From Cytophagaceae bacterium (GTDB lineage: Bacteria > Bacteroidota > Bacteroidia > Cytophagales > Spirosomataceae), in the NCBI GenBank assembly GCA_027491315.1, contig JAIXWL010000010.1, positions 1 through 64,000 of the forward strand: 64,000 nucleotides of DNA. The letters run 5' to 3'. Under the pieces are notes generated by a model that saw only the letters and a list, made by a program, of their open reading frames with translations, was not told where the DNA came from and did no database searches. Position numbers and translations under genes: made by a program. Below are positions 9,052-18,271 of the stretch, in pieces; positions within the stretch are counted from its first letter, which is position 1, and every line of letters starts with the position of its first letter.

Positions 9052-9975
9052 TTAGGATGCGTATCCCCACTTCTTCATAATTTCTAAATCTTCTCTAACG
9101 CAATCAATCGGCTTTTTGCCCTGATAAGATTCCTGCTCAATGATGAAATGCTTCGTTCCGCCTTTCTTTTCGCCTAATTTCACCATCTCCAAAACAGAAA
9201 TAATTCCCGTACCCAAAATGGTACTTTCATATTTTTCTCCATGACCAGCTGCAGCGGCTATCTCATCTTTCACGTGCATGGATACGAAACGACCAGGATA
9301 TTTCTTTAAAATGTCAGCAGGAACTCCACCGCCATTGATCATATTACCTATATCCAGCTGCTGGGCTACCAATTTTGAATCGGTATTCTCCATGATTAAA
9401 TCAAACAAAGTCACTCCATCCAATTTCTCAGAAAATTCAAAATCATGGTTGTGGTATCCAAAACGCATGCCTGACTTTTGGCATAACTCACCCGACTTAT
9501 TGAAAACATCCATGTAGGTTTTGAATAAACTCGATGAGGTACGTATCGACTTATCCAAAGATGGGCTGATGACAATCTCTTGGCCGCAAACCGCCGCATC
9601 TTCTACTGTATACTTCCACAAATCCGTAAACTCCTTTTTCGACTCATCCCAGTGTTGCTTACCCATAACAGTATGACCACTCGGCATTTTTAATCCTAAA
9701 CCGTCCAATCGCTTTCTAAATTCTTGTGCAGACCAACCATAAAACTTACGGTTGACGTAATTGGCATGTTCAACATATTTGTAACCCATTTCGGCCAATT
9801 TTGTTAAAGTACCCATTGGGTCTGTTTTCATATCCTCCCGAATGGAGTATAATTGAACACCTACTATTTTCTTTGCTTTGGCATTGGCTAAAGCTTCCCA
9901 TGTCGAAGAAGTGAAGGCTGCTGCTCCTAAAGCAATAGCTCCTTTCTGTAAAAATGATCTACGCGATGAATTCAT
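9052..9975 (-). CDS. Tat-exported sugar phosphate isomerase/epimerase-like TIM barrel
   Basis: A 307-residue AP-endonuclease-2-type TIM barrel. The N-terminus carries a twin-arginine signal (SRRSFLQKGAIALGAAAF), so the folded protein is probably exported. The barrel begins IVGVQLYSIREDM, with probable metal and substrate residues in GYHNHDFEF, AQQLDIGNMI, SMHVKDE and FIIEQESY. Such proteins in Bacteroidota often sit with Gfo/Idh/MocA dehydrogenases in sugar catabolism. Here it stands alone between its own terminator and a divergent rarA, so no substrate can be assigned. Confidence 0.85.
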   Translation of the reverse strand: MNSSRRSFLQKGAIALGAAAFTSSTWEALANAKAKKIVGVQLYSIREDMKTDPMGTLTKLAEMGYKYVEHANYVNRKFYGWSAQEFRKRLDGLGLKMPSGHTVMGKQHWDESKKEFTDLWKYTVEDAAVCGQEIVISPSLDKSIRTSSSLFKTYMDVFNKSGELCQKSGMRFGYHNHDFEFSEKLDGVTLFDLIMENTDSKLVAQQLDIGNMINGGGVPADILKKYPGRFVSMHVKDEIAAAAGHGEKYESTILGTGIISVLEMVKLGEKKGGTKHFIIEQESYQGKKPIDCVREDLEIMKKWGYAS

Positions 9976-10002
9976 AATTATTTAGATTTATTTATCTTTC
10001 AA

Positions 10003-10018
10003 AATTAGAATTCTAATT
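10003..10018. promoter_or_regulatory. Perfect 16-base palindrome between divergent genes
   Basis: aattagaattctaatt is fully self-complementary and lies in the 131-base gap between the TIM-barrel start (9975) and rarA (10107). Placement is right for an operator of the TIM-barrel gene. The sequence is AT-rich, so chance is a real possibility. Confidence 0.25.
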
Positions 10019-10106
10019 GAATTTTTTATCCTTTTCTGATATTATTTATCTGAAGTGACTTAATTGTCATCCACGATTTTATAGAAAAAGCGTAACTTCG
10101 AAGACT

Positions 10107-11363
10107 ATGCAACCGCTCGCCGAACGAATGCGTCCTTCTTTGTTGGAGGATTATATTGGACAAGAACATTTGATGGGACCTCAAGGTCCACTTCGAAGAG
10201 CTATTGATGCAGGACATTTACCCTCCTGTATCCTTTGGGGGCCTCCGGGTGTGGGAAAAACTACCCTAGCTACTCTGTTAGCAACAGCTTTAAAAAGAAC
10301 CATATACACGCTATCGGCGGTTTCTTCCGGAGTGAAAGAGGTCAGGGAAACCTTAGAATTAGCGAAAAAAAATAGGATGTTTGAGGCCAATTCGCCCATC
10401 CTTTTTATTGATGAGATTCACCGTTTTTCTAAATCCCAACAAGACTCTTTATTAGGTGCTGTAGAAAAAGGAATCGTTACTTTAATCGGGGCCACCACAG
10501 AAAATCCCTCTTTTGAAGTTATATCCGCTTTACTTTCCCGTTGCCAAGTATATGTACTTCAACCTCTTTTGGAATCACACATGGTCCAAATGTTGGAAAA
10601 GGCCATCCAGATAGATCCACTATTTAAGGGGAAAAAAATCACCTTGGAAGAGACAGATGCACTCTATCATTTTTCTGGAGGGGATGGCAGAAAGTTGTAT
10701 AATTTGTTTGAATTACTCGTTAGCTCGGCTAATTCCAATGAACTTAACATTACTAATGCCTTAGTTACGGAAAGGTTACAAAAAAACTTAGCGCTTTACG
10801 ACAAAGACGGAGAGCAACATTATGATATTATCTCGGCATTCATCAAGTCGATTCGAGGCTCCGATGCCAATGCAGCTATCTATTGGTTGGCCAGGATGCT
10901 CCAAGGGGGAGAATCTTTGGAATTCATTGGCAGGCGACTGCTAATCCTAGCCTCAGAGGATATTGGATTAGCCAATCCGAATGCCCTATTATTGGCTCAA
11001 GCTTGTTTTGAATCCATTCGGGTCATAGGTAACCCTGAATCCCGTATCATTCTTTCTCAAACCGTGATCTATTTAGCTAATTCGCCCAAAAGTAATTCAG
11101 CTTATTTGGCAATCGATGAGGCTTTGGCCTTTGTGGAAAAAACGGGTAATCTACCTGTTCCCTTGCACTTGAGAAATGCCCCAACCAAACTCATGAAGGA
11201 AATGAATTATGGGGTAGAATATAAATATCCTCACAATTATCCAGGACATTGGGTGGCGCAAAATTACATGCCCGAATTGGATGTTAATCCGGTATTTTAT
11301 CAAGCTGCCCAAAATGCGGCTGAGGAAAAAATGAGGCAAAAAAATTCAAAAAAGGAAGATTAA
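10107..11363 (+). CDS. rarA: Replication-associated recombination protein A (AAA+ ATPase)
   Basis: A 418-residue RarA/MgsA protein. It has Walker A WGPPGVGKTTLA near residue 50, Walker B ILFIDEIHRF near residue 97, the sensor region LIGATTENPSFEV and the C-terminal tetramerisation domain containing SIRGSDANAAIYWLARML and EDIGLANPNALLLA. RarA acts at stalled replication forks with SSB. The start MQPLAERMRPSLLEDYIGQEHL is the classical N-terminus. The stop overlaps the convergent thiamine pyrophosphokinase stop by four bases. Length and motifs are normal. Confidence 0.96.
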   Translation: MQPLAERMRPSLLEDYIGQEHLMGPQGPLRRAIDAGHLPSCILWGPPGVGKTTLATLLATALKRTIYTLSAVSSGVKEVRETLELAKKNRMFEANSPILFIDEIHRFSKSQQDSLLGAVEKGIVTLIGATTENPSFEVISALLSRCQVYVLQPLLESHMVQMLEKAIQIDPLFKGKKITLEETDALYHFSGGDGRKLYNLFELLVSSANSNELNITNALVTERLQKNLALYDKDGEQHYDIISAFIKSIRGSDANAAIYWLARMLQGGESLEFIGRRLLILASEDIGLANPNALLLAQACFESIRVIGNPESRIILSQTVIYLANSPKSNSAYLAIDEALAFVEKTGNLPVPLHLRNAPTKLMKEMNYGVEYKYPHNYPGHWVAQNYMPELDVNPVFYQAAQNAAEEKMRQKNSKKED

Positions 11364-12019
11364 TCGTGACATTCCATCAAGAGTAATTGACCACTCTCAT
11401 AGCTTATTTTCACCATTCCATCTGCTTTGGTCACATTACTTGAGCCCGTTCTAAGGCCGATGCACAAATCCATGCCATCTAATTCATACAATAATCCTGA
11501 ACTAGAGATTTGTTTGGCTTCAGCCATGGGCATCAAGGAAATGGAAGTACCAGCTGGATACCACTTTTCAAATACGGGTGGTAACAAATAACTCACCGAG
11601 TAATTATCTATCATGACAATTTTCAATTTTCGACCATAACTAGCCATTGAGTGAAAATTATTAAGCGTATGATCCATGCGTTTTCCTGTCGCCCAAACTA
11701 CATTGACACCAGGGTATCCCTCTTCCAATAAATAATCAAAAGCTTTCTCTAAATCCGTTTTATTTTGGTCTGGGGTATGGATTTTTTTCAAAGGGTAATC
11801 ATCATAATTTTTCCCTGAAGCGAATGATCGATCAAAATCACCCAACCAAACATCCACTTTTATACCCAGTTCAATCACCCGCTCCAAGGCTCCGTCCAAG
11901 ACAATCACTGTAGGAGACCACTCGAGTAATTGCTCAAGTATTTCTATGGAACATGCCTCTCCATTGGCTATGATTAAAGCAGGTTCTTGCTTATCTCGAA
12001 TGATGTGATGAGATGACAT
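11360..12019 (-). CDS. Thiamine diphosphokinase
   Basis: A protein of about 219 residues of the thiamine pyrophosphokinase family, which transfers pyrophosphate from ATP to thiamine. Family features are ALIIANGEACSI, IVLDGALERVIELGI followed by DVWLGDFDRS, then HTPDQNKTDLEKAFDYLLE and WATGKRMDHTLNN. I start it at MSSHHII (12019), because the longer open frame runs back into moaC. That start lies one base after the moaC stop (TAA, T, ATG), so the two genes are probably translationally coupled although their pathways differ. Confidence in the family is high. Confidence 0.9.
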   Translation of the reverse strand: MSSHHIIRDKQEPALIIANGEACSIEILEQLLEWSPTVIVLDGALERVIELGIKVDVWLGDFDRSFASGKNYDDYPLKKIHTPDQNKTDLEKAFDYLLEEGYPGVNVVWATGKRMDHTLNNFHSMASYGRKLKIVMIDNYSVSYLLPPVFEKWYPAGTSISLMPMAEAKQISSSGLLYELDGMDLCIGLRTGSSNVTKADGMVKISYESGQLLLMECHD

Positions 12020-12020
12020 A

Positions 12021-12494
12021 TTAAGCTTGAAAATCTGATTTGCCGCCAGACTTCGACAATAATTTAGTTTCACGTATCACGAGCCCCTTTGAGACCGATT
12101 TACACATATCATAAATGGTTAATGCGGCTATACTAGCTCCTACCATGGCTTCCATTTCAACTCCTGTTTTGGCATGCAATCGACAAGTACAGGTTATGAT
12201 GATTTCTTCTGATTGAACATCCATCTCAAAACTACAAGCATCAAGTCCTAGCGGATGACAAAGAGGAATTAAATCACCTGTTTTTTTAGCCGCCATAGTA
12301 CCTGCAATGATGGCCGTTTGTAGAATACTTCCTTTTTTATTTTGCCAACCTGCCGCTTCAAAATGCTGAATGATTTCAGCCCCTAAATACACGATGGATT
12401 GAGCTTTGGCTTCTCTAGTAGTACTTATTTTAGCTCCAACATCCACCATACCAGGTTGATTTTGCGAGTCCAAATGTGAAAATTCTGCTGCCAT
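12021..12494 (-). CDS. moaC: Cyclic pyranopterin monophosphate synthase MoaC
   Basis: About 157 residues, the normal size for MoaC, which with MoaA makes cyclic pyranopterin monophosphate in molybdenum cofactor synthesis. Readable landmarks are GMVDVGAKISTTREAKA near the N-terminus, KKTGDLIPLCHPL in the middle and KTGVEMEAMVGASIAALTIYDMCK near the C-terminus. I start at MAAEFSHLDS (12494) rather than seven residues upstream because the upstream residues have no family counterpart. It diverges from moeA at 12583, so moaC-tpk and moeA share an 88-base promoter region. Confidence 0.95.
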   Translation of the reverse strand: MAAEFSHLDSQNQPGMVDVGAKISTTREAKAQSIVYLGAEIIQHFEAAGWQNKKGSILQTAIIAGTMAAKKTGDLIPLCHPLGLDACSFEMDVQSEEIIITCTCRLHAKTGVEMEAMVGASIAALTIYDMCKSVSKGLVIRETKLLSKSGGKSDFQA

Positions 12495-12582
12495 AATGAT
12501 GCTAATTGAAAACAAAAATACATCTATTGAGTCATTTCAGCGATTTTTTTAGAAATTTATAGATTAAGCCACAAGAAAAGAT

Positions 12583-13740
12583 ATGATTAAGCCACAAGAA
12601 GCCTTTCAAATACTCAAAGAAATACCAATCCCTCGCCAAAAAAATCACCGCCCATTAATTCAATGCTTGGGAGGTATTTTAATGGAAGATTTATTGGCAG
12701 ATCGCGACTTCCCTCCTTTTGACCGCGTCATGATGGACGGTATTGCCCTGGGAAATATAAACCGAAGGGAATGGGTATTGGAAGGCACGGCCTATGCAGG
12801 TGAACCCCAGAAAAGTCTGATGCATGCAGATGGTGCCTGGGAAATTATGACAGGTTCCCCGCTACCTAAAAACTGTGTGGCAGTCATTAAAGTAGAGGAT
12901 TTAACATTCTTTGAAAAAGAGGGTCAAAAATGGGTTTCCTGTCAAAATGAAACCATAGAAAAAGGCAGCTTCATTCATCAGCAAGGAAGTGACATCCGAC
13001 AAGGGCAAGTCATATTAAAGAAAGGAACCCGGTTAAAAGCCAATCACATTGCCATTGCGGCAAGTGTCGGATATTCCCATTTGTGGATAGAAAGCCTAGG
13101 AGAAATTAGTGTTTTTTCTTCAGGTGATGAGTTAGTTCCTATTGAATCAAAACCCTTAGAACATCAGATTAGAAGTTCTAATTCCATCATGATGCAGTCG
13201 TCATTACAAAATTTGGGAATAGCATCGGAACATCATCATTTACCAGATGACCCCAATCTGATTAAAAATTCTTTGCTAGCTAGCCTAACAAAAAATGATA
13301 TCATTTTACTTTCTGGAGGAGTTTCGGCAGGTAAAAAAGATTATATACCCGGTATTTTAAAGGAATTGGGGTTTGAAGCTAAATTTCATAAAATTGCTCA
13401 AAAACCAGGTAAGCCGCTTTGGGTAGGAAGTAGAGAAGATGGAAAAGTGATTTTTGCATTTCCAGGAAATCCTATCTCAACCTTGGTGTGTTTTTCTATT
13501 TATTTTTTATCTTGGATACAAGATCAAACTACTCCATTCCCTCAAGTTAAAATAAAAGGTTTACAGCCTCCATTGGCCAATTTAGATCATTGGATTCCGA
13601 TTCAGTGGACCACGGAGGGTGAAGCTGTGGTATTGAAACATAATGGTTCTGGAGATTTGGTGCATTGGCAGCATGCCAATGCTTTGGCTTGGCAAAAAGC
13701 AAACGATCCCAGTGATGAATTAATCTATTTCCCTTTGTAG
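12583..13740 (+). CDS. moeA: Molybdopterin molybdotransferase MoeA
   Basis: 385 residues of the MoeA family, which inserts molybdate into adenylylated molybdopterin. Visible motifs are DRDFPPFDRVMMDGIAL near residue 40, AWEIMTGSPLP near residue 85, the MoCF-domain stretch ISVFSSGDELVP near residue 180, LLSGGVSAGKKDYIP near residue 245, KIAQKPGKPLWVG and FAFPGNPISTLVCF. It heads a plus-strand operon with the dipeptide epimerase two bases downstream. moaC is divergent next door; other moa genes are not in this window. Confidence 0.95.
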   Translation: MIKPQEAFQILKEIPIPRQKNHRPLIQCLGGILMEDLLADRDFPPFDRVMMDGIALGNINRREWVLEGTAYAGEPQKSLMHADGAWEIMTGSPLPKNCVAVIKVEDLTFFEKEGQKWVSCQNETIEKGSFIHQQGSDIRQGQVILKKGTRLKANHIAIAASVGYSHLWIESLGEISVFSSGDELVPIESKPLEHQIRSSNSIMMQSSLQNLGIASEHHHLPDDPNLIKNSLLASLTKNDIILLSGGVSAGKKDYIPGILKELGFEAKFHKIAQKPGKPLWVGSREDGKVIFAFPGNPISTLVCFSIYFLSWIQDQTTPFPQVKIKGLQPPLANLDHWIPIQWTTEGEAVVLKHNGSGDLVHWQHANALAWQKANDPSDELIYFPL

Positions 13741-13742
13741 CT

Positions 13743-14765
13743 ATGGAATTGCATGTACATACTTTCGACTTGCCTTTGAAACATACTTTCACGATTACGC
13801 ATGAATCGAGGGATGTACAACCTACCCTGATTGTAGAATTAAGCTGGCATGGGAAAAGTGGTTTTGGGGAAGCTACGGAAACTCCTTACTATGGGGTGAC
13901 CATGGAAAAAATGAAGCAGCAACTGGAGCTTATTCGATCCTTTTTACCCAGTGATATTCTTCCGCATCCAAATGATTTCTGGAAAATGATGTCCCAATAT
14001 TTGTTGGATGACCACCCCTTTGCTTTATGTGCATTGGACGTAGCATATTGGGATTTATGGGGAAAAACGCATGATAAAGCTTTGTACCAATTATGGGGAC
14101 TAGATATTTCAAAAAATCCAATCACCGATTATACGATAGGCATGGATAGTATCGAAGTAATGGTCTCTAAAATGAAAGAAATGCCATTCCCCCTGTATAA
14201 AATCAAACTTGGTACCAAGCAGGATATTGAAATTATCGAAGCCTTAAGAAAAGAAACCGATGCGGTTTTTCGAGTTGATGCGAATACCGCTTGGACAGTC
14301 GAGCAGACTTTGGAATTTGCCCCGAAATTAAAGGCATTAGGCGTGGAATTTATTGAACAACCACTACCAGCTACTGATTGGGAAGGTATGAAAATATTGA
14401 AAAAAGAATCAGTATTGCCCATTATAGCTGATGAAAGCTGCATCGTTGAAACAGATGTTTCTCGCTGCGCTGACTATTTCCACGGCATCAATATCAAACT
14501 CATGAAATGCGGAGGAATTACCCCCGCTTTGAGGATGATTCAGCAAGGTCGAAAATTAGGTTTAAAAATCATGGTGGGTTGTATGACTGAATCCACGATT
14601 GGCTGTTCGGCCATTGCCCAATTACTACCTATGTTGGATTATGTAGATATGGATGGATGTTTATTAGTGGAAGATACTATTTCCCAAGGCATACGCATTG
14701 ATTATGGTCAAGTTATCTATGCCAAAGGTGGAGGAACTGGGGCAAAATTGATAAAGCATGACTAA
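13743..14765 (+). CDS. Dipeptide epimerase, L-Ala-D/L-Glu epimerase type
   Basis: A 340-residue enolase-superfamily enzyme of the muconate-lactonising subgroup. The catalytic pattern is complete by eye: KIKLG near residue 155 (KxK base), metal ligands in RVDANTAW, EFIEQPL and IADESC, the second lysine in NIKLMKCGGIT, and the substrate-side DMDG that marks dipeptide epimerases. Members epimerise L-Ala-D-Glu from peptidoglycan turnover or other dipeptides. The exact dipeptide is not readable. It begins two bases after moeA and overlaps the following PLP enzyme by eight bases, so coupling to the latter is likely. Confidence 0.9.
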   Translation: MELHVHTFDLPLKHTFTITHESRDVQPTLIVELSWHGKSGFGEATETPYYGVTMEKMKQQLELIRSFLPSDILPHPNDFWKMMSQYLLDDHPFALCALDVAYWDLWGKTHDKALYQLWGLDISKNPITDYTIGMDSIEVMVSKMKEMPFPLYKIKLGTKQDIEIIEALRKETDAVFRVDANTAWTVEQTLEFAPKLKALGVEFIEQPLPATDWEGMKILKKESVLPIIADESCIVETDVSRCADYFHGINIKLMKCGGITPALRMIQQGRKLGLKIMVGCMTESTIGCSAIAQLLPMLDYVDMDGCLLVEDTISQGIRIDYGQVIYAKGGGTGAKLIKHD

Positions 14766-15765
14766 TTTTAGACATTTTGCGCATTCCATTCCTGGACGAA
14801 TCATTGAGGTAGAAGGAAAATCATATCGATGGTTAGGAGGCACAAATTATTTGGGAATTGGGGAACATCCTTTATTTAATGAGAAACTAAAAAAAGGGAT
14901 AGACCTATTCCCTCAAAACTGGGGCAGCTCAAGAAAAAACAATATTCAGTTTTCCGTTTGGAATGATTTAGAAAATACTTTGGCTGAAAAACAAGGTCAT
15001 GAAGCGGCAGCTCTTTGCTCCTCTGGATTTGCAGCTGGTCAAATAGCTCTTCAATTTTTATTGAAACAATACCCAGGTGCCCGTTATTCTTTGGCTCCCT
15101 ATTCCCATCCTGCCATTTCCACATTTCAACATTCCCCATTTGATGGAAGTCGAGCATCATGGATTCAACATGGAATCAAGGAAAAGGTTAAAATTATAGG
15201 CACTGATGGCATCAGGACACCTTTTGTTGAGTTATTTGATTTTAATTGGACCAAGGACCTACATCAAGAGCAATTCCTATTGATCGATGAATCCCACCGC
15301 ATTGGTGTCCAAGATATTCAAATAAATAGTTCAGCTCAATTACTTCAAACAGCCTCTTTATCCAAGGCTTATGGTATACCTGGCGGCATAATTATGGGTT
15401 CCCAATCTTTGATAGATGAAATCAAGAAAGATCCCTTATGGATTGGTAGTTCTCCACCGAATTTGGCCTTTTGTTATGCATGTTTGCACGCCCAGAAAGC
15501 CTATGAAGAACAAAGGGAAATATTGACTGAAAACGTGACACTATTTCAATCTGGTTTATCTGCATCCTCTGTGATTTGGGCGCCAGGCCATCCATCCTTC
15601 TGTACCACGAATGAAAACATCATACAGAAATTAGAAAATCATGGATTTAAAATGAATCAGTTTTCTTATCCACAATGGAATGACCCGGCCATAGGAAGAG
15701 CATCGATTCATGCGACATTAAAAAAAGCTGACATAATGGAATTAAGTCAGCTTCTTCAAGAATAG
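14758..15765 (+). CDS. Short KBL/BioF-like fold-type I PLP enzyme
   Basis: A 335-residue relative of 8-amino-7-oxononanoate synthase and 2-amino-3-ketobutyrate ligase. Landmarks are GGTNYLGIGEHPLF, AALCSSGFAAGQIALQ, LLIDESHRIGVQD (aspartate for the pyridine nitrogen) and the Schiff-base lysine in TASLSKAYGIPGGII. It is about 50 residues shorter than BioF, mainly in the N- and C-terminal small domain. The eight-base overlap with the dipeptide epimerase suggests a shared pathway in D-amino-acid or peptidoglycan-fragment metabolism, which is inference. It ends eight bases from the convergent lgt. Confidence 0.75.
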   Translation: MTNFRHFAHSIPGRIIEVEGKSYRWLGGTNYLGIGEHPLFNEKLKKGIDLFPQNWGSSRKNNIQFSVWNDLENTLAEKQGHEAAALCSSGFAAGQIALQFLLKQYPGARYSLAPYSHPAISTFQHSPFDGSRASWIQHGIKEKVKIIGTDGIRTPFVELFDFNWTKDLHQEQFLLIDESHRIGVQDIQINSSAQLLQTASLSKAYGIPGGIIMGSQSLIDEIKKDPLWIGSSPPNLAFCYACLHAQKAYEEQREILTENVTLFQSGLSASSVIWAPGHPSFCTTNENIIQKLENHGFKMNQFSYPQWNDPAIGRASIHATLKKADIMELSQLLQE

Positions 15766-15773
15766 TCGATAAA

Positions 15774-16634
15774 TTAGTTCAGGCTCGCATTCTTTTTCTT
15801 GGCATAAAGTAAAACGCTTAGACCAAATAACATGGCTGGAATAGATAATATTTGACCCATATTTAAGGTCATGTAATTTTCAAATTCGCTCTGGTTTTCT
15901 TTTAAAAATTCATAAAGGAAACGTAAAGCAAATAAAACGATCATAAACCAACCTGTGATCAGGCCTTCTGGAGTTTTTTCCTTTTTGCGGGACCAAAACC
16001 ACATAATTATAAAGAAAAGTACTAGGCAAGAAAGTGCCTCATAGAGTTGAGAAGGATGCCGTGCAAGTACTTCCGCATTTCCCATGGAATTAAATTCAGT
16101 ATCTCGATAAAATTTAAAACCCCAAGGCAATGAAGTAGGCTTTCCCACAATTTCGGAATTCATTAAGTTTCCCATACGTATAAAGAAACCACCCAAGGCC
16201 ACAGTAGGCACCACACGGTCGGTTACATACAAATAAGACTGACCTGGATATTTTTTGGTATACAAATAAAATGCTGTGAATAATCCAATTCCTGCGCCAT
16301 GGGATGCCAAACCTGAATAGGGAGGAATAATCATTTGAGTAAAAAAGCGAATGGGGTCAGATTGTAATAGGGGAAATTCATAGAAGAAATAATGCCCTAC
16401 CCGTGCACCGATTACCGTAGCTACCATGGCATAAATCAACAAATGATCAGCTTGTTCGACAGGTCTCCCCTCCTTTTTAAAAATATAACTTAATACTTGA
16501 AAGCCCGCTAAAAAAGCCATGGCAAAACAAAGTCCGTACCAACGAACTGGAAATCCGAACAATTCAAAAATAGTTGGATCGGGATTCCAATCAATAAACG
16601 ATAAAATCATGGGGATTGACGTTAAATATAGCAA
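15774..16634 (-). CDS. lgt: Prolipoprotein diacylglyceryl transferase
   Basis: A 286-residue inner-membrane Lgt, which attaches diacylglycerol to the lipobox cysteine of prolipoproteins. Several hydrophobic helices alternate with the family motifs: FGFPVRWYGLCFAMAF at the N-terminus, YSGLASHGAGIGLF, IRMGNLMNSEIVG, and HPSQLYEALSCL. The last short helices and LRFLYEFLKENQ are typical too. Its product serves the lipoproteins in this window (17036, 34545, 39897, 47190 and 53289). The first hydrophobic residues may begin a few codons later than annotated. Confidence 0.95.
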   Translation of the reverse strand: MLYLTSIPMILSFIDWNPDPTIFELFGFPVRWYGLCFAMAFLAGFQVLSYIFKKEGRPVEQADHLLIYAMVATVIGARVGHYFFYEFPLLQSDPIRFFTQMIIPPYSGLASHGAGIGLFTAFYLYTKKYPGQSYLYVTDRVVPTVALGGFFIRMGNLMNSEIVGKPTSLPWGFKFYRDTEFNSMGNAEVLARHPSQLYEALSCLVLFFIIMWFWSRKKEKTPEGLITGWFMIVLFALRFLYEFLKENQSEFENYMTLNMGQILSIPAMLFGLSVLLYAKKKNASLN

Positions 16635-16687
16635 TCCAAATTTAAGATAAAATTTAGGATAATTGCCAAACGTCCTGTAAGCGAAAA

Positions 16688-16831
16688 TTATTTTTGAACC
16701 TTAGGGATAACGAAACTTACTGCCTTCTTTAACACTTTGGCAGGAAATAAACGATGTGGGAAACCTAAAGCAAAAGAATCTGAGGCAAAAAGTACACCTA
16801 GTATTAATAGAACAGCAACTTTCTTTTTCAT
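16688..16831 (-). CDS. Small exported hypothetical protein (47 aa)
   Basis: A short frame starting MKKKVAVLLILGVLFASDSFA, a clear signal peptide, followed by about 25 residues rich in F, P, K and V. No family is recognised. A longer frame exists upstream, but the lysine-rich start is the natural one. It lies between lgt and the divergent PepSY-like lipoprotein. Small size makes it tentative. Confidence 0.45.
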   Translation of the reverse strand: MKKKVAVLLILGVLFASDSFALGFPHRLFPAKVLKKAVSFVIPKVQK

Positions 16832-16975
16832 ATGTTTATTGATTGATAGACAAATGTAGTAAACATATAGTACTTTGCAATACAAGGTACTATAATTATT
16901 TATTTATTTGTGATGATTGGTAGTCAAGATGCGCCCATTGGTCGATTGGTTGCATGAGCGTAACGATACATGCTA

Positions 16976-16983
16976 TATTTTTG
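16976..16983 (+). promoter_or_regulatory. -7 box (TATTTTTG) for the PepSY-like lipoprotein
   Basis: Exact match to the Bacteroidota -7 consensus TAnnTTTG, 53 bases ahead of the start at 17036. No TTG at the expected -33 spacing; the nearest is about four bases too far upstream. Confidence 0.4.
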
Positions 16984-17035
16984 ATACGAAAACAAAAACA
17001 ATAGGCGTTTAACAGTCAAATTAAATTTTATACTT

Positions 17036-18208
17036 ATGAAAAATCAATTGCTTACAATCGCCCTAGTAGCTAGCCTTGGTTTAGCAAGCTGCTCAAAAGA
17101 GGATGCATTAAATCCTAGCTCAGATGCCACTGGCTTTGTTAGCCAGAATGTTATTCCCACTGCTGTTAAAACAACTGTCACCAACACCTATCCCTCTGCT
17201 CAGGTAGATTATTATGTTTTACAAAGTAATTCGCTGTATGGGGCCAACATTGTTGTCAGCAATACTGAATCGCAAGTCGTTTTAAATAAAACGGGTGAAA
17301 TCAAAGAAGCTTTCACCAAAATTACCGAAGCTGAATTACCATCCGCCATTACTACTTACTTGAAACAAAAGTATAGCACCTATACATTCCTACATGCTGG
17401 TAAAAAGACTTCAGGTACTCCTATTACTTACCGAGTAGAAATTAAAGTGGAATCCACGGTTTATTCTATTTTATTTGATGAAACTGGTGCCATGATTTCC
17501 ACCATTGAAGGTAAAAAAGGTGAAAAAGGAGGAAAAGGTATGGGAGCGGCTGTCAGCAAATTAGCGCTAACAGAACTTCCAGCTGCCGTTCAATCAGCCA
17601 TTAGTTCCTTTACATTTAAAAATGCGGTACTTCGTTTGGATGGAAGCGGAGTAGCTACCTACCATATTCATGCTGAAAAAGATGGTAAAGTGTGGGATTT
17701 AAAAATAGATGCCTCAGGAAAAATACTTTCTAGTGAAGAAGAAAGTAAAGATGATGTCAAAATTGGTAAAACTGAATTGACGACACTTCCCCAAGCCATT
17801 GTAGATTATTTAAATAAAAATGCTGCTGGATGGACATTAAAAAATGCCATTTCAGTGCAAAAAGATAATGTAACCATACACTACCATGTAGTTGTTAGTG
17901 TAGCTGGAGTATCTCAGGCGTATATGTTTGACAAAGATTTCAAATATGTAGCAAATGCAGGTAAAGGACCAAAGGATAATCCAAACCCTGCAAATTTCCA
18001 GGTAACGGAAATCACTAAAGACAAAATCCCTTCGGCAGCCATCGCCTACTTAGATAAAACATATGCTGGATGGGTCTTGACAAAAGCTGTTTCTGTTAGT
18101 AAAGATGGTGCAGCCTATGAAATTGAAGTCATTATTAGTTTGGCTGATAAAAAGTATAAAGTTGAATTTGACCTCTCTGGAAATTTCAAGAGTGCACGTA
18201 AACTTTAA
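17036..18208 (+). CDS. Lipoprotein with five PepSY-like (DUF2874-type) repeats
   Basis: 390 residues beginning with a lipoprotein signal (LVASLGLASC, lipobox cysteine about residue 19). The rest is a chain of five units of about 65-80 residues. The last four each begin with a short helix such as ELPSAITTYLKQKY, ELPAAVQSAI, TLPQAIVDYLNKN or KIPSAAIAYLDKTY and end with a strand like YKVEFDLSGNF. The first copy is more diverged. This matches the beta-lactamase-inhibitor-like PepSY-like fold of Bacteroidota surface or periplasmic lipoproteins, whose function is mostly unknown. A glycine/lysine linker (KKGEKGGKGMG) follows the second unit. It has its own terminator downstream. Confidence 0.8.
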   Translation: MKNQLLTIALVASLGLASCSKEDALNPSSDATGFVSQNVIPTAVKTTVTNTYPSAQVDYYVLQSNSLYGANIVVSNTESQVVLNKTGEIKEAFTKITEAELPSAITTYLKQKYSTYTFLHAGKKTSGTPITYRVEIKVESTVYSILFDETGAMISTIEGKKGEKGGKGMGAAVSKLALTELPAAVQSAISSFTFKNAVLRLDGSGVATYHIHAEKDGKVWDLKIDASGKILSSEEESKDDVKIGKTELTTLPQAIVDYLNKNAAGWTLKNAISVQKDNVTIHYHVVVSVAGVSQAYMFDKDFKYVANAGKGPKDNPNPANFQVTEITKDKIPSAAIAYLDKTYAGWVLTKAVSVSKDGAAYEIEVIISLADKKYKVEFDLSGNFKSARKL

Positions 18209-18226
18209 TTATTAGGTTGATTGTTT

Positions 18227-18254
18227 AAAAAGGCTTGCTCTCGCAAGCCTTTTT
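18227..18254 (+). terminator. Rho-independent terminator after the PepSY-like lipoprotein
   Basis: Twelve-base-pair stem (aaaaaggcttgc against gcaagccttttt) with loop tctc and seven Ts, 18 bases after the stop at 18208. It overlaps the upstream part of a longer open frame and so supports the later start at 18272 for the next gene. Confidence 0.92.
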
Positions 18255-18271
18255 TTGTTATTTCGAATGCT

